From Algoriphagus sanaruensis (GTDB lineage Bacteria; Bacteroidota; Bacteroidia; Cytophagales; Cyclobacteriaceae), in NCBI RefSeq assembly GCF_001593605.1, contig NZ_CP012836.1:3104501-3168500 (forward strand): a stretch of 64,000 nt of DNA, given 5' to 3'. Positions 1 through 8,087 of the stretch are shown piece by piece. How positions within the stretch are numbered: the first letter of the stretch is position 1; each line of letters begins with the position of its first letter. The notes beneath the pieces are model-generated. The model was given only the letters and a program-made list of their open reading frames with translations, searched no databases and was not told the DNA's origin. The position numbers were made by a program, and so were the translations under genes.

Positions 1-633
1 CTCTTTCATTTTTCCCAAGCACTTTTTTTGGAATTCATAGTCCCCTACCGCCAAGACTTCGTCTATGATCAGAATTTCAGGATCTAGGTGGGCAGCCACG
101 GAAAAGCCTAACCGGACTTTCATTCCGGAGGAATAAAACTTGACAGGCGTGTCGATAAACTTCTCTACCCCGGAGAAGTCGATGATTTCCTCCAGTTTGG
201 AATCTATTTCCCGTCGGGTCATCCCGAGAATTGTCCCGTTCATGTAGATATTTTCTTTTCCACTGAGTTCGGGATGAAAGCCCGTACCTACTTCCAAGAG
301 GGAGGCTACCCGTCCCTGGATTTCAATCTTTCCAGATGTCGGGTCGGTGATCTGGGAGAGTATTTTAAGTAAGGTGGATTTCCCTGCGCCGTTTTTCCCA
401 ATGATGCCCAAAACCTCTCCTACCTGTACCTCAAAGGAAATGTCTCTCAAGGCCCAGAAAACGGAATCATCTTCTTGAGCAAATTGATTTAATTGGGTAA
501 GTTTTTTTAGGTTATGAATAGGATACCTAAAGAAGCTTGAAATCTGTTCGACAAGGGTTTCAGGTGATTTTTCTCTAAGACTTATCCTATATCTTTTTGA
601 CAAATTTGAAACAGAAATTATCGGCTTAGACAT
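1..633 (-). CDS. Polysaccharide/O-antigen ABC transporter ATP-binding protein (Wzt/TagH type), 3' part outside window
   Basis: This is the ATPase of an ABC-2 exporter that moves a finished lipid-linked polysaccharide across the inner membrane. The 211 residues in the window read without a stop from an ATG at 631-633 to the window edge. Walker A (GKNGAGKST) is at residues 79-87, the signature (YSSGMKVRL) at 167-175, and Walker B (ILIVDEVLAVGD) at 187-198. The long N-terminal stretch before Walker A and the form LAVGD are typical of the polysaccharide subfamily. The carbohydrate-recognition C-terminal domain seen in some Wzt proteins would lie outside, so its presence is unknown. The start overlaps the stop of the next upstream gene by 8 bases, which indicates one transcript. 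The permease partner is at 8087-8926. Confidence 0.93.
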   Translation of the reverse strand, partial: MSKPIISVSNLSKRYRISLREKSPETLVEQISSFFRYPIHNLKKLTQLNQFAQEDDSVFWALRDISFEVQVGEVLGIIGKNGAGKSTLLKILSQITDPTSGKIEIQGRVASLLEVGTGFHPELSGKENIYMNGTILGMTRREIDSKLEEIIDFSGVEKFIDTPVKFYSSGMKVRLGFSVAAHLDPEILIIDEVLAVGDYEFQKKCLGKMKE

Positions 634-1510
634 TTTCTTCTCTTAATTTTAATTCACCATCAAATCCTATAAACTGCCTCCAAAATTGAGGTTCATATTT
701 TCCCCAGCCATGACAACCAAAAGGTAATTGGTGATTGTTTAATCCAAAACAATGCAGAGGACATGCTTCAAAGCTAAAACACAAAGCATCGTTCAATCCC
801 GCTACTTTAAACCAAGAAAATTTTCTGGGGATTACTTTGGACCAAAAGATATCCTCATTTTTATCTATTAAGGTAAAAATTCCTTTGAGCTTTGAAAAGC
901 TAAACTCCTTGCAAGAATTGGAAAAGAACTTCCAAGAGTTTTTCCTTACCTCAACATATTTAAAATTATACTTAAAAACAATCCACAATCGAATCAGGAA
1001 ATATTTCCAATGAAACACCCGAATAAAATCATCGACCTTTCTCAATGAAAGTCCTCCATTCCCAACCCCTATAAATTCAATTTTATTTTCTATTTGTCTA
1101 AACCACGGGGCACCCACATAAGAATACCCTTTGGATAACCAATAATCAAGGTTTTCAGAAAAAACATAAGCATCCAACTGGAAAATAAGGATAAATTCAA
1201 AATCTGAAAATCGACTATAAAATTGATGACCCCTCAAAAACTTATTGTAACCATCCAAGGAATCAAAGAAATGCCTTGGGAAAAATTGGGTAGAAAAATT
1301 CTGGTCATGCTCAATGAATTCTTTCTCATACTGGCTTAAATCAAGACCAGGGTAGGTAAATACAATGATGTCAAACTTGGCTAAATTACTAAGACAGGAT
1401 CGTAAAGAAATTAACTCTTCTTTGCTAGGAGCCTGCTTATAAACTGGGATTAAAACTGCTAGCTTTTTCACTTTAAAAAAATCCTTTTTATCAATACCAT
1501 ACCCGTTCAA
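626..1510 (-). CDS. DUF5672 family protein, probable glycosyltransferase
   Basis: A 294-residue cytoplasmic protein with no membrane helix. It matches what I know of the DUF5672 family found in capsule and O-antigen clusters. The start KLAVLIPVYK (16-25) is a nucleotide-sugar-type first strand. QLDAYVF (111-117) is the probable DxD-like metal site. GVGNGGLSLR (148-157), NEDIFWS and a late PFGCHGW motif are hallmarks of the family. Its sugar donor and acceptor cannot be read from sequence. It overlaps the fucosyltransferase upstream by 20 bases and the ATPase downstream by 8, so it is translationally packed into the ABC cluster. The family call is fairly sure; the enzymatic role is family inference. 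Confidence 0.8.
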   Translation of the reverse strand: MNGYGIDKKDFFKVKKLAVLIPVYKQAPSKEELISLRSCLSNLAKFDIIVFTYPGLDLSQYEKEFIEHDQNFSTQFFPRHFFDSLDGYNKFLRGHQFYSRFSDFEFILIFQLDAYVFSENLDYWLSKGYSYVGAPWFRQIENKIEFIGVGNGGLSLRKVDDFIRVFHWKYFLIRLWIVFKYNFKYVEVRKNSWKFFSNSCKEFSFSKLKGIFTLIDKNEDIFWSKVIPRKFSWFKVAGLNDALCFSFEACPLHCFGLNNHQLPFGCHGWGKYEPQFWRQFIGFDGELKLREENV

Positions 1511-2432
1511 AGCCCCCTATTTTTCTCTTAATTTTACTTTCCCAAATTTTGGTCTGTCGGATACCCAAACCAATTGATTTTTTTATCCCTTTAGATCGGG
1601 TAATTTTTGGACCTTCAAACACCTGTTCAAAGAATATTAGGAGCCTTTCCTGATCAAAATATTCTGTCAATTGATTTCCATTAAAAATCGGTTGCTTAAT
1701 AAAATCCTGGTAGGCTTCTTCGTTTTCATTCAGTTCCTGGATTCGTTGGATCATGGCCTCATCGGAATCAAAATCATGCCGATTGATAATCCTTCCCGGA
1801 TTAAAATCTCTTTCTATGCAAGGACTTCCCCAATAAATGGGAATACATCCGGCAATAAAACAATCCATAATCTTTTCCGTCACGTAGCCTGGATATGAGC
1901 TGTTTTCGTAGGCAATACAGAATTTATAAGGCCTCATGAATTCAATTTTATTTGGAACCGGCCCCCCCACATTATTCATCACCTTACCGCCTGAGTCCAC
2001 CAAATCATACAGCGAAAGTTTCTCAAAAATTTTATTCCTTTCTTTTGCCCCTCCATTAGATGCCACAAAGCAGCAGAATTTGGATTTGGGATTTTGTTGG
2101 ATGGTTTCCAAATGCTTGGGGAAAACCAAGGTAGAGAAATCATAATACCAAAGGATCGAATACAAGGGTACCCTCAGGTAATTTGGTCGGTCAATGAAAT
2201 CAAACCCCAAGGCATAGTCGCATAGGAAAAAGTTGGGCCGATGATTTTCTCCGGTATAAAAAATCTTTGGACAATCATACTTTAAATGCTCAATACCCCA
2301 GGAGGAATAAATAATAAAATCAGGATTTTGATCAACCAACTTTACTTGGAAATGGTTTTGAAGAAAGGTGAAAATCCGATCCGTCTCTGGTACAAATTCT
2401 TTATAGTGATCAACGAATTTTAAATGAATCAT
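1491..2432 (-). CDS. Glycosyltransferase family 10 (alpha-1,3/1,4-fucosyltransferase-like)
   Basis: The protein carries the conserved GT10 C-terminal signature. AYENSSYPGYVTEK lies at about residues 174-187 and is followed by AGCIPIYWG (194-202), the GDP-fucose binding region. I chose the ATG at 2430-2432 (313 residues) over a longer frame to 2624, because the extra 64 residues overlap the C-terminal part of the preceding decayed gene and do not look like the family. GT10 enzymes transfer L-fucose from GDP-fucose, usually to GlcNAc or Glc. The donor could come from manC/gmd/fcl at 49.6-55 kb. The product would be a fucosylated polysaccharide exported by the neighbouring ABC system. The linkage is inferred from family only. 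Confidence 0.87.
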   Translation of the reverse strand: MIHLKFVDHYKEFVPETDRIFTFLQNHFQVKLVDQNPDFIIYSSWGIEHLKYDCPKIFYTGENHRPNFFLCDYALGFDFIDRPNYLRVPLYSILWYYDFSTLVFPKHLETIQQNPKSKFCCFVASNGGAKERNKIFEKLSLYDLVDSGGKVMNNVGGPVPNKIEFMRPYKFCIAYENSSYPGYVTEKIMDCFIAGCIPIYWGSPCIERDFNPGRIINRHDFDSDEAMIQRIQELNENEEAYQDFIKQPIFNGNQLTEYFDQERLLIFFEQVFEGPKITRSKGIKKSIGLGIRQTKIWESKIKRKIGGFERVWY

Positions 2433-2484
2433 TAAATAATCTTGACTAATTATATATTTAGAAGGAGATATCTCTTTTATAAAA

Positions 2485-3508
2485 TCAGAATAGATCAACG
2501 AATTTTTTTCCAATTTCAATCCAAGTAGAATTAACCTTCTTATTGTACAAGTTTTGATGAAATTTTGACCAAAGAGAATTTTGAGTAGGCAATTCAACTG
2601 CCTTATCAACAAAATCACGATCACAACTCAATACAAAACCATTTTGGTCACTTATGATTCTTTCCTTCATACTACCTAAATCTAAGGTTACGCAAGGAAT
2701 TCCTAATTCCATTGCCTCAGCCACAGAAAGACAAAAAAAATCTCTGCCACATCACCACGATATAGCATCACTCTGGATTTTTGAATTTCAGAAATCAATT
2801 CTGCCTTTGAAACAGGATCGTGAAGAAATATCCCAAAATCACTATAGTCTTTGGCATATTGAATAGCCATTTGCATACGGTCCGATACAGACTTTCCCCA
2901 ATTTCCATAGGGAGTAGGTCCAGAGAATACATGAAGCTCAGCATTCGGAACTTCCTTTCTAATGTCTATCCATCGATCCACAAGCCAATCTAAAGAACGA
3001 AGTGGATTTGAAGTGAAAATAGCCCTATGCCCAGGAACATTCAATTCTTTCTTATTCAAAAAAATCTATCATTTAATCCTTATGGGATAATTAAATTTTT
3101 AAAAAAGGGCCATCCATAAAAAGTATAACGATGATAATTTCCAGAGAAAATTAGCGTAGGATATCTTTTAATGAGAATCTCTAAATTTTTGATTTTTAGT
3201 AAATAATTTCCTCTATTATGGAGCCAAAAAAGGATTGGCTTTCCTTTGGGAACAAGCGACATCAGTCTAGGATTTCGATTTACAATAAACCCATCTGCAT
3301 CAAAGTTTTCCTAATAATTCAATCGCTTCCAATTAATGAAACTACTTGAAAACTCCACTTCACATCGGTTACGAACCTCCACTTGACACCCAATCGCTGA
3401 AAGACCGTTTACTAAACCAATAAATACTGATTGAGCACCTCCTAAAGGTCTTTTTTCTTCATCGGTATAAGAGAAATCTCCTTCATCTATGAGTACATTT
3501 TTTTTCAC
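2485..3508 (-). pseudogene. Decayed GT4-type glycosyltransferase (two in-frame stops, two frameshifts)
   Basis: Four fragments line up as one glycosyltransferase reading right to left. The first runs from an ATG at 3508 (GGAQSVFIGLVNGL, an N-terminal GT-B loop) to a TAG at 3311-3313. The frame then continues without shift to a TAA at 3080-3082, which sits where a Tyr codon would complete IIP(Y)GLNDRFF. The frame shifts at a 7-A run (3058-3064) and continues as NVPGHRAIFTSNPLRSLDW. It shifts again at an 8-A run (2733-2740) into AEAMELGIPCVTLDLGSMKE, the nucleotide-sugar site. Four independent lesions argue for real decay and not one sequencing slip. It lies between intact genes of the ABC cluster, so the glycan structure may have changed recently. 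Confidence 0.85.
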
Positions 3509-3657
3509 TATTGTTATAAGATTAGAAGAATAAAAAACTATGAATTCAAATTATCAACTTGCTAATTACACAATACTATCAATAAAGGAATATTTATTGA
3601 AAAACTTATATATTTTAAAAATCAACAACATACTTTAAATATATAAAATTAAATTGC

Positions 3658-4572
3658 TCAATTTGCATTATAGAAACTAAATGTAAACTGCCTCCTCCCC
3701 TCTTGGCTCAGATGTCCCTGATCTACAAATAAGCTAACATTTGAAATTTGGAAATCTTCTGGAAAGAACTTGAGATTTGGTAAAATCGATAAAAGTTCTA
3801 CTAACGCCTCTTGTCGATCTTGATATCTAGGTGCAGTAAAAAAAACAACCTCTATTCCATCGGCCTCAGCTTTGGATATAATTTTTATTAAATAGTTCCA
3901 GTCCACTGGATCGGCTATTGTAGGAAGATTGTAAGTTTTTATTTGTTTTTCGCCTTGATTTTTGTCCTTACCCGATATTCCTCCTTTTGATTTGAAGTAA
4001 TTGTCTCCTTCTTTTTCTGAGAGCTTAGCCCTCCTAATCACCTCTTTTGGTGAGAAATATTTGTTGAAATAGAAATACCTCCACTGAGGTGCAAGCGAAC
4101 TGAGCGGATTTGCCAAGATTGGAATTTCCTCCTTAAGTACTTCTCGGATCTCTACCTCTTCCCAAAAGGGCATGAAAGTAAAAGCATGAAATTCGTTACT
4201 AAATGAAGTCTTAGAATTAAGCGAAGCCATATCCACCTGAAGGAAAAGCTTTTTAATTTGATTGGACTTCAAAAATACACTTAGGATCAAATAATTATCT
4301 TTAAAACCACTTCCATTTGCGCCTAAATTGATCCCATTTAAGCCAGTCAAGCTATCCAATAGATTCATATCAAAGGCTCCAAACGCTCGACTTGAGCCTA
4401 AAACTGCATAATCGTAGCTTCCCCCCTGCTGTGCAAGAATCCATTGCTTCTTTTCCGAAAGGTCTAGATACTGTCTTTGCTGAAAGAAGTAATCGCAAAA
4501 GGCTCCATATCCCAGAATAAAGGCAACTCCTAAACCAATCCACAAGGAGGATTTTAGTAAGAACAGGTTCAC
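3658..4572 (-). CDS. Membrane-anchored SGNH-like protein partnered with the MBOAT acyltransferase
   Basis: 304 residues with one N-terminal membrane segment (about 7-25) and an extracytoplasmic domain. YAVLGSSRAFGAFD (about 55-68) looks like SGNH block I with the nucleophile serine. A late DQGH (D-x-x-H) matches block V. Such proteins (AlgJ/AlgX- or DltD-like in architecture) accept acyl groups delivered by MBOAT proteins and place them on polysaccharide. It uses a GTG start whose first base is the last base of the MBOAT stop codon, so the two are translationally coupled. Acetyl transfer to the exported glycan is inferred; the acyl group is unknown. Confidence 0.72.
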   Translation of the reverse strand: MNLFLLKSSLWIGLGVAFILGYGAFCDYFFQQRQYLDLSEKKQWILAQQGGSYDYAVLGSSRAFGAFDMNLLDSLTGLNGINLGANGSGFKDNYLILSVFLKSNQIKKLFLQVDMASLNSKTSFSNEFHAFTFMPFWEEVEIREVLKEEIPILANPLSSLAPQWRYFYFNKYFSPKEVIRRAKLSEKEGDNYFKSKGGISGKDKNQGEKQIKTYNLPTIADPVDWNYLIKIISKAEADGIEVVFFTAPRYQDRQEALVELLSILPNLKFFPEDFQISNVSLFVDQGHLSQEGRRQFTFSFYNAN

Positions 4573-6218
4573 TAAAACTGGAAATAGATAAAATCCTGGG
4601 GATTAAAGAAGGCCCCAAAGAATAAAATAACCATCACGACTCCTATATATCCTCCATACCGAAGCACTGGAGATCGAAACGAAAGTGCAATCTCTGTTCG
4701 AAACGTCCATTCTATGCCTAGCATCATGGCTATTCCCACCAAGGACAAGAGGTAGGGTGCAAGTTGGAAACCCGCACGCAAATCATGGCTGAATATTCCG
4801 GAAAGGAATCCCCAAGCATCCCCAATGGATGGAGCTCGAAAGAAAATCCAAGCCAAAGTGACTAAAGTAAAGGTGAAAAGAATCTGGGTAAATTCTCTGA
4901 AGGAAGGAATCAGCCCACGATAGCCATCGTAGCGACCATCATTTAAGTAGGTTCGATGTTTATTAAAGATAAAAAGCGGAATAAACAGCGCTGCATGAAT
5001 TGCTCCCCAGACGATAAAGGTCCAATTGGCTCCATGCCAAAATCCGGAAACTAAGAAGACGATAAAGATATTTCGGATGGCTTTGGCTTTGGACACTCGA
5101 CTTCCGCCGAGCGGGATATAAACATAATCTCGAAACCAGGTGGATAATGAAATATGCCATCTACGCCAGAACTCAGCAATATCTCTGGAGAAATAGGGCG
5201 TCCGAAAATTGGTCATGAGGTCAAAGCCAAAAAGTTTGGCTGTACCGATGGCGATATCCGAATAGCCGGAAAAGTCTCCATAAATCTGAAAGGCAAAGAG
5301 TACCGCTCCCATCATTAATTCCAGCCCTGAGGCGGTTTGATAATTCTCAAAAATGGGATTGACGACCAGGGCACAATTGTCCGCAACCACAATTTTTTTG
5401 AATAATCCCCATAGGATCAATTTCATACCATCGGAGCCCTGTTGGTACTCAAACTCTCTTTTCTTTAAAAACTGAGGCAAAAGATGGGCAGCTCTTTCAA
5501 TAGGACCTGCCACCAACTGTGGGAAGAATGCTACATAAGAAAAGAAGGCGATCGGGTCTTTGGTAGCTTCCATTTTACCCCGATAGACATCGATCGTATA
5601 GCTCATCGTCTGAAAGGTATAGAAGCTAATTCCTACCGGAAGGATCAAGTTCAAAGTGCTCGGATGTGCTTGGAATCCAAAAAGGTGGATCAAGTCCGTA
5701 GCCGATTCGATAAAGAAGTTGAAGTACTTGAAGAAGCCGAGGAGGCCGAGGTTGAAAACGAGGCTGAGGGTGAGGTAGAGATTCTTGCCTTGAAAAGGTT
5801 TGATGACGGTAGACCGAAGATGGGAGACTGAAGTAATGTCCGATGGCCGATGTCCGATGTCCGATGTGTCATCGTCATTGCGAAGGCTGGACAAACTTTC
5901 AGACTCAGCACGTTCATTACCAGCCTGAAGCAATCTTTCCGGTTCTTTGGAGATTGCTTCGTCGTCCCCGACATTGGTACGGGGCAGGCTGTTCCTCCTC
6001 CTCGCAATGACGGACCCTAACTTTAATCCACACCAATAATCCACCGCCGAACTGGCAATGATCAGTCCCAAAAAGCGCCAGTCCCACCAGCCATAGAAGA
6101 CATAGCTTCCAAGTAGGATAAAGGCGTTTTGAAGTTTAATATTTCTCTGAAAAACAAACCAATAGCCTAAAAAAGCTAAAGGAAGGAAAATCAGAAATTC
6201 AAAAGAGTTGAAAAGCAA
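4572..6218 (-). CDS. MBOAT family O-acyltransferase (AlgI-like) with an in-frame repeat insertion
   Basis: Polytopic inner-membrane enzyme that passes acyl groups outward for polysaccharide O-acylation. Family landmarks are present: FWRRWHISLSTWFRDYVYIP (350-369), GFWHGANWTF with His395, and WGAIHA with His408, the expected catalytic histidines. At 548 residues it is about 75 longer than usual AlgI-type proteins. The excess is residues about 67-138, a low-complexity hydrophilic stretch (RRRNSLPRTNVGDDEAIS and onward). At the DNA level this is an intergenic-type hairpin repeat plus 7-bp repeats (see 5805-6020). The insertion falls in a loop between the first helices and keeps the frame, so the enzyme may still work. 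The SGNH partner follows directly. Confidence 0.9.
   Translation of the reverse strand: MLFNSFEFLIFLPLAFLGYWFVFQRNIKLQNAFILLGSYVFYGWWDWRFLGLIIASSAVDYWCGLKLGSVIARRRNSLPRTNVGDDEAISKEPERLLQAGNERAESESLSSLRNDDDTSDIGHRPSDITSVSHLRSTVIKPFQGKNLYLTLSLVFNLGLLGFFKYFNFFIESATDLIHLFGFQAHPSTLNLILPVGISFYTFQTMSYTIDVYRGKMEATKDPIAFFSYVAFFPQLVAGPIERAAHLLPQFLKKREFEYQQGSDGMKLILWGLFKKIVVADNCALVVNPIFENYQTASGLELMMGAVLFAFQIYGDFSGYSDIAIGTAKLFGFDLMTNFRTPYFSRDIAEFWRRWHISLSTWFRDYVYIPLGGSRVSKAKAIRNIFIVFLVSGFWHGANWTFIVWGAIHAALFIPLFIFNKHRTYLNDGRYDGYRGLIPSFREFTQILFTFTLVTLAWIFFRAPSIGDAWGFLSGIFSHDLRAGFQLAPYLLSLVGIAMMLGIEWTFRTEIALSFRSPVLRYGGYIGVVMVILFFGAFFNPQDFIYFQF
5805..6020. repeat. Hairpin repeat and heptad repeat inserted in frame in the MBOAT gene
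   Basis: Two parts are visible. At 5837-5866 the unit CCGATGT recurs with an exact 7-bp step. At 5873-6012 a 140-bp element begins CGTCATTGCGAAGG and ends CCTCGCAATGACG, an outer inverted repeat, with inner GAAGCAATCTTT/GATTGCTTCGTC arms. The same CGTCATTGCGAG...GATTGCTTCG words fill the non-coding array at 32430-33500. Here the element is translated as part of the acyltransferase. Confidence 0.85.
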
Positions 6219-6347
6219 ATCGCTTGGAGGTTTTTAAGGAAATAAGTCCTTGTGATTTATTTAATTAGCTATTAGCTATCACCAATATTTGTTGGAAGAT
6301 ATTTAATTGAATGGTTCAAATTTCTTGAGATCATTCCTATCAAAAGA

Positions 6348-7310
6348 TCAATTTCTCAGACTAAGCAAAGTTGGAGCTAATGAATCCATCAATGCTTGAT
6401 TGTATTGCTTGATCCCCTTTCTAGTTAGATGTGCCAAATCGAAGAAATTGGTACGATTCAGGGAGTCTTCCCAAAAAATTTCATTGAAATTAACAAAGCG
6501 AGTTGCTAAGCCCCGATCAGCCAATGAATCATAGTATTCGAACCAATTGTTTTGATTTTTGAAATTTTGGATGAAAGACTTTGATTTTGGGGAATAAATC
6601 AAGATCACAGTAATGGAATGGGCTTTTAGCTTTTTTAATTGAGCTTCGAATATTTTTTGTTGGATAGGTAATAAAGGGTAAATGGTTTCATCAGTTTCCA
6701 TCGGCGATTCCGGCGCATCTAAAAAGGATTCCATGTAGCCATGGGAAATATATTGGCTGATGTCTGTTTTAAGAGGAAGTTTTAAATCCTCTTCTTCAAA
6801 GGGTTTTAGCATCATCCGCTTTAAATAGGATGCCCAAGCCAAAGAGCTTCCAGTATTTATAAGCAAGGAAAACATTCCACTACAATCTGAGCAATTCGCT
6901 ATTAAATCAATGGTAGATCCAAGCCCCTTGGTAGAAAATGTGTATGGATTTAAATCCCAGATCACCACTTTTGGTTGGAAAGAATCGAAGTATTTATCCA
7001 AAAAATAATCCGATTGAATAGGGGTTTGAGATCCAGAAGAAAAGTTAAATGCACTCAGATTTAATTTTTGAAAATTTCTGACATCAATACTTTGTCCCAA
7101 AGAAGACCCCAAAATCAAAACATCAATATTTTCTGTCTTATCTGCCTCCTGCTGTCTTGTCCATTGATGGCTGGTCGTACCCTTTTTCAATGAAATCCTA
7201 GAGGGTAAATAATCAGCAAGTCCATCAACCTCTGTCGCCAAAATCAATCCCAAAGACAAAAAGACAAACGAAAGGGAGAAGAGTAAGATTTTAATCAGGA
7301 AACCTCTCAT
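6348..7310 (-). CDS. Membrane-anchored SGNH-like protein, probable glycan O-acylation partner
   Basis: 320 residues. An N-terminal hydrophobic segment (about 5-25) is followed by an extracytoplasmic domain. IDVLILGSSLGQSID (62-76) resembles SGNH block I, and FDLAHLTRKG near residues 290-300 gives the D-x-x-H of block V. It is distantly similar in layout to the 304-residue protein downstream of the MBOAT gene, so the MBOAT may serve two terminal transferases. The start is an ATG at 7310. Directly upstream lies a 46-bp remnant of the ABC permease 3' end, a sign of local rearrangement. The exact substrate is unknown. Confidence 0.65.
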   Translation of the reverse strand: MRGFLIKILLFSLSFVFLSLGLILATEVDGLADYLPSRISLKKGTTSHQWTRQQEADKTENIDVLILGSSLGQSIDVRNFQKLNLSAFNFSSGSQTPIQSDYFLDKYFDSFQPKVVIWDLNPYTFSTKGLGSTIDLIANCSDCSGMFSLLINTGSSLAWASYLKRMMLKPFEEEDLKLPLKTDISQYISHGYMESFLDAPESPMETDETIYPLLPIQQKIFEAQLKKLKAHSITVILIYSPKSKSFIQNFKNQNNWFEYYDSLADRGLATRFVNFNEIFWEDSLNRTNFFDLAHLTRKGIKQYNQALMDSLAPTLLSLRN

Positions 7311-7311
7311 T

Positions 7312-7357
7312 AAAACATCCCAAACACAAAGACAATTATTGCTAACATACTTCCTGG
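7312..7357 (-). other. 46-bp remnant duplicating the ABC permease 3' region
   Basis: The stretch starting AAAACATCCCAAACACAAAG closely matches 8128-8174 inside the permease gene, with a few substitutions and small shifts. It carries no start and abuts the next repeat arm. It suggests that the DUF559 cassette and the SGNH gene were placed here by a duplication or recombination event involving the permease end. Confidence 0.7.
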
Positions 7358-7363
7358 ATTTAA

Positions 7364-7488
7364 TTTTTACCCCCTAAATCCCCCTAAAGGGGGACACTAG
7401 AAGCAGGGTATGAATTAGATTTTGAATGCAGTTTTTTAACGACCAATTGGATTCAATTTCCCCTCCTATAGGAGGGGCTAGGGGAGGT
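7364..7488. repeat. Left arm of direct repeat flanking the DUF559 gene
   Basis: About 120 bp, nearly identical to 7967-8087 and in the same orientation. It starts ACCCCCTAAATCCCC and ends GGCTAGGGGAGGT. It contains two G/C-rich palindromes, CCCCCTAAAGGGGG and CCCCTCCTATAGGAGGGG. Confidence 0.88.
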
Positions 7489-7540
7489 TCAGTAAAATTA
7501 GATTGAGCAAACAATGAATAAACTATTTTCAGAATCTAGA

Positions 7541-7945
7541 TTAGTAGTTTTTAGAAGAATTAATTGATTGTTCAAATTTTAAATACCTAGATATATGAGT
7601 AATTACACTATTGATACGATATAGGATTTCCTCATTTCTAAACCTGATAACTTTTAATCCAAATTCCTCTAAAGCAGAGGTTCTACCAGCATCATATTCC
7701 TTTTGTTCAATTTCATCATGAATACCGCCATCAACCTCAATGACTAATTTTATTTGATGACAATAGAAATCGACTATATACTTATTAATAGGATGCTGTC
7801 TTCTAAACTTGAATCCATCTACAGATTTATTTTTTAAAAAATGCCACAATACCTTTTCTGCAGATGTCATACGCTTTCTCAATTCCTTTGCCCTTCTATG
7901 AATTTCAGGAGATGCGCCGTAAAACAGGTTTTCAGAGTAAGACAT
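7541..7945 (-). CDS. DUF559 domain protein, VSR/PD-(D/E)XK-like endonuclease
   Basis: 134 residues matching the DUF559 family, which is related to very-short-patch-repair endonucleases. Visible motifs are FKFRRQHPINKYIVDFYC (a probable catalytic Asp in VDFYC), LVIEVDGGIHD (the E-x-D core) and VIRFRNEEIL near the end. It has nothing to do with polysaccharide synthesis. It stands between two copies of a 120-bp direct repeat inside the ABC cluster, in line with a small mobile or mobilised cassette. Whether it cuts DNA, and whether it helps the repeat spread, is not shown by sequence. Confidence 0.85.
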   Translation of the reverse strand: MSYSENLFYGASPEIHRRAKELRKRMTSAEKVLWHFLKNKSVDGFKFRRQHPINKYIVDFYCHQIKLVIEVDGGIHDEIEQKEYDAGRTSALEEFGLKVIRFRNEEILYRINSVITHISRYLKFEQSINSSKNY

Positions 7946-7966
7946 TTTGGTTAACTTCTAATTTTT

Positions 7967-8087
7967 CACCCCCTAAATACCCCTTAAGGGGGACATTAGA
8001 AGCAGGGTATGAATTAGATTTTGAATGCAGTTTTTTAACTTCCAATTGGTCCCAAATTCCCCTCCTATAGGAGGGGCTAGGGGAGGT
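7967..8087. repeat. Right arm of direct repeat flanking the DUF559 gene
   Basis: Second copy of the 120-bp repeat (compare 7364-7488). Its last base is the first base of the permease stop codon, so the cassette lies exactly against the end of the permease reading frame. Confidence 0.88.

Noticed and set aside
735..1013. Plus-strand open frame of 92 codons
   Set aside because: It is antisense to the DUF5672 gene, whose motifs are clear; no family pattern in the translation.
2433..2624. N-terminal extension of the GT10 frame
   Set aside because: It overlaps the last 80 codons of the decayed GT4 gene in another frame and lacks GT10 character, so the ATG at 2432 is preferred.
5690..6007. Second minus-strand frame of 105 codons in the MBOAT gene
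   Set aside because: It is an alternate frame through the repeat insertion; the MBOAT frame runs through with all catalytic motifs.
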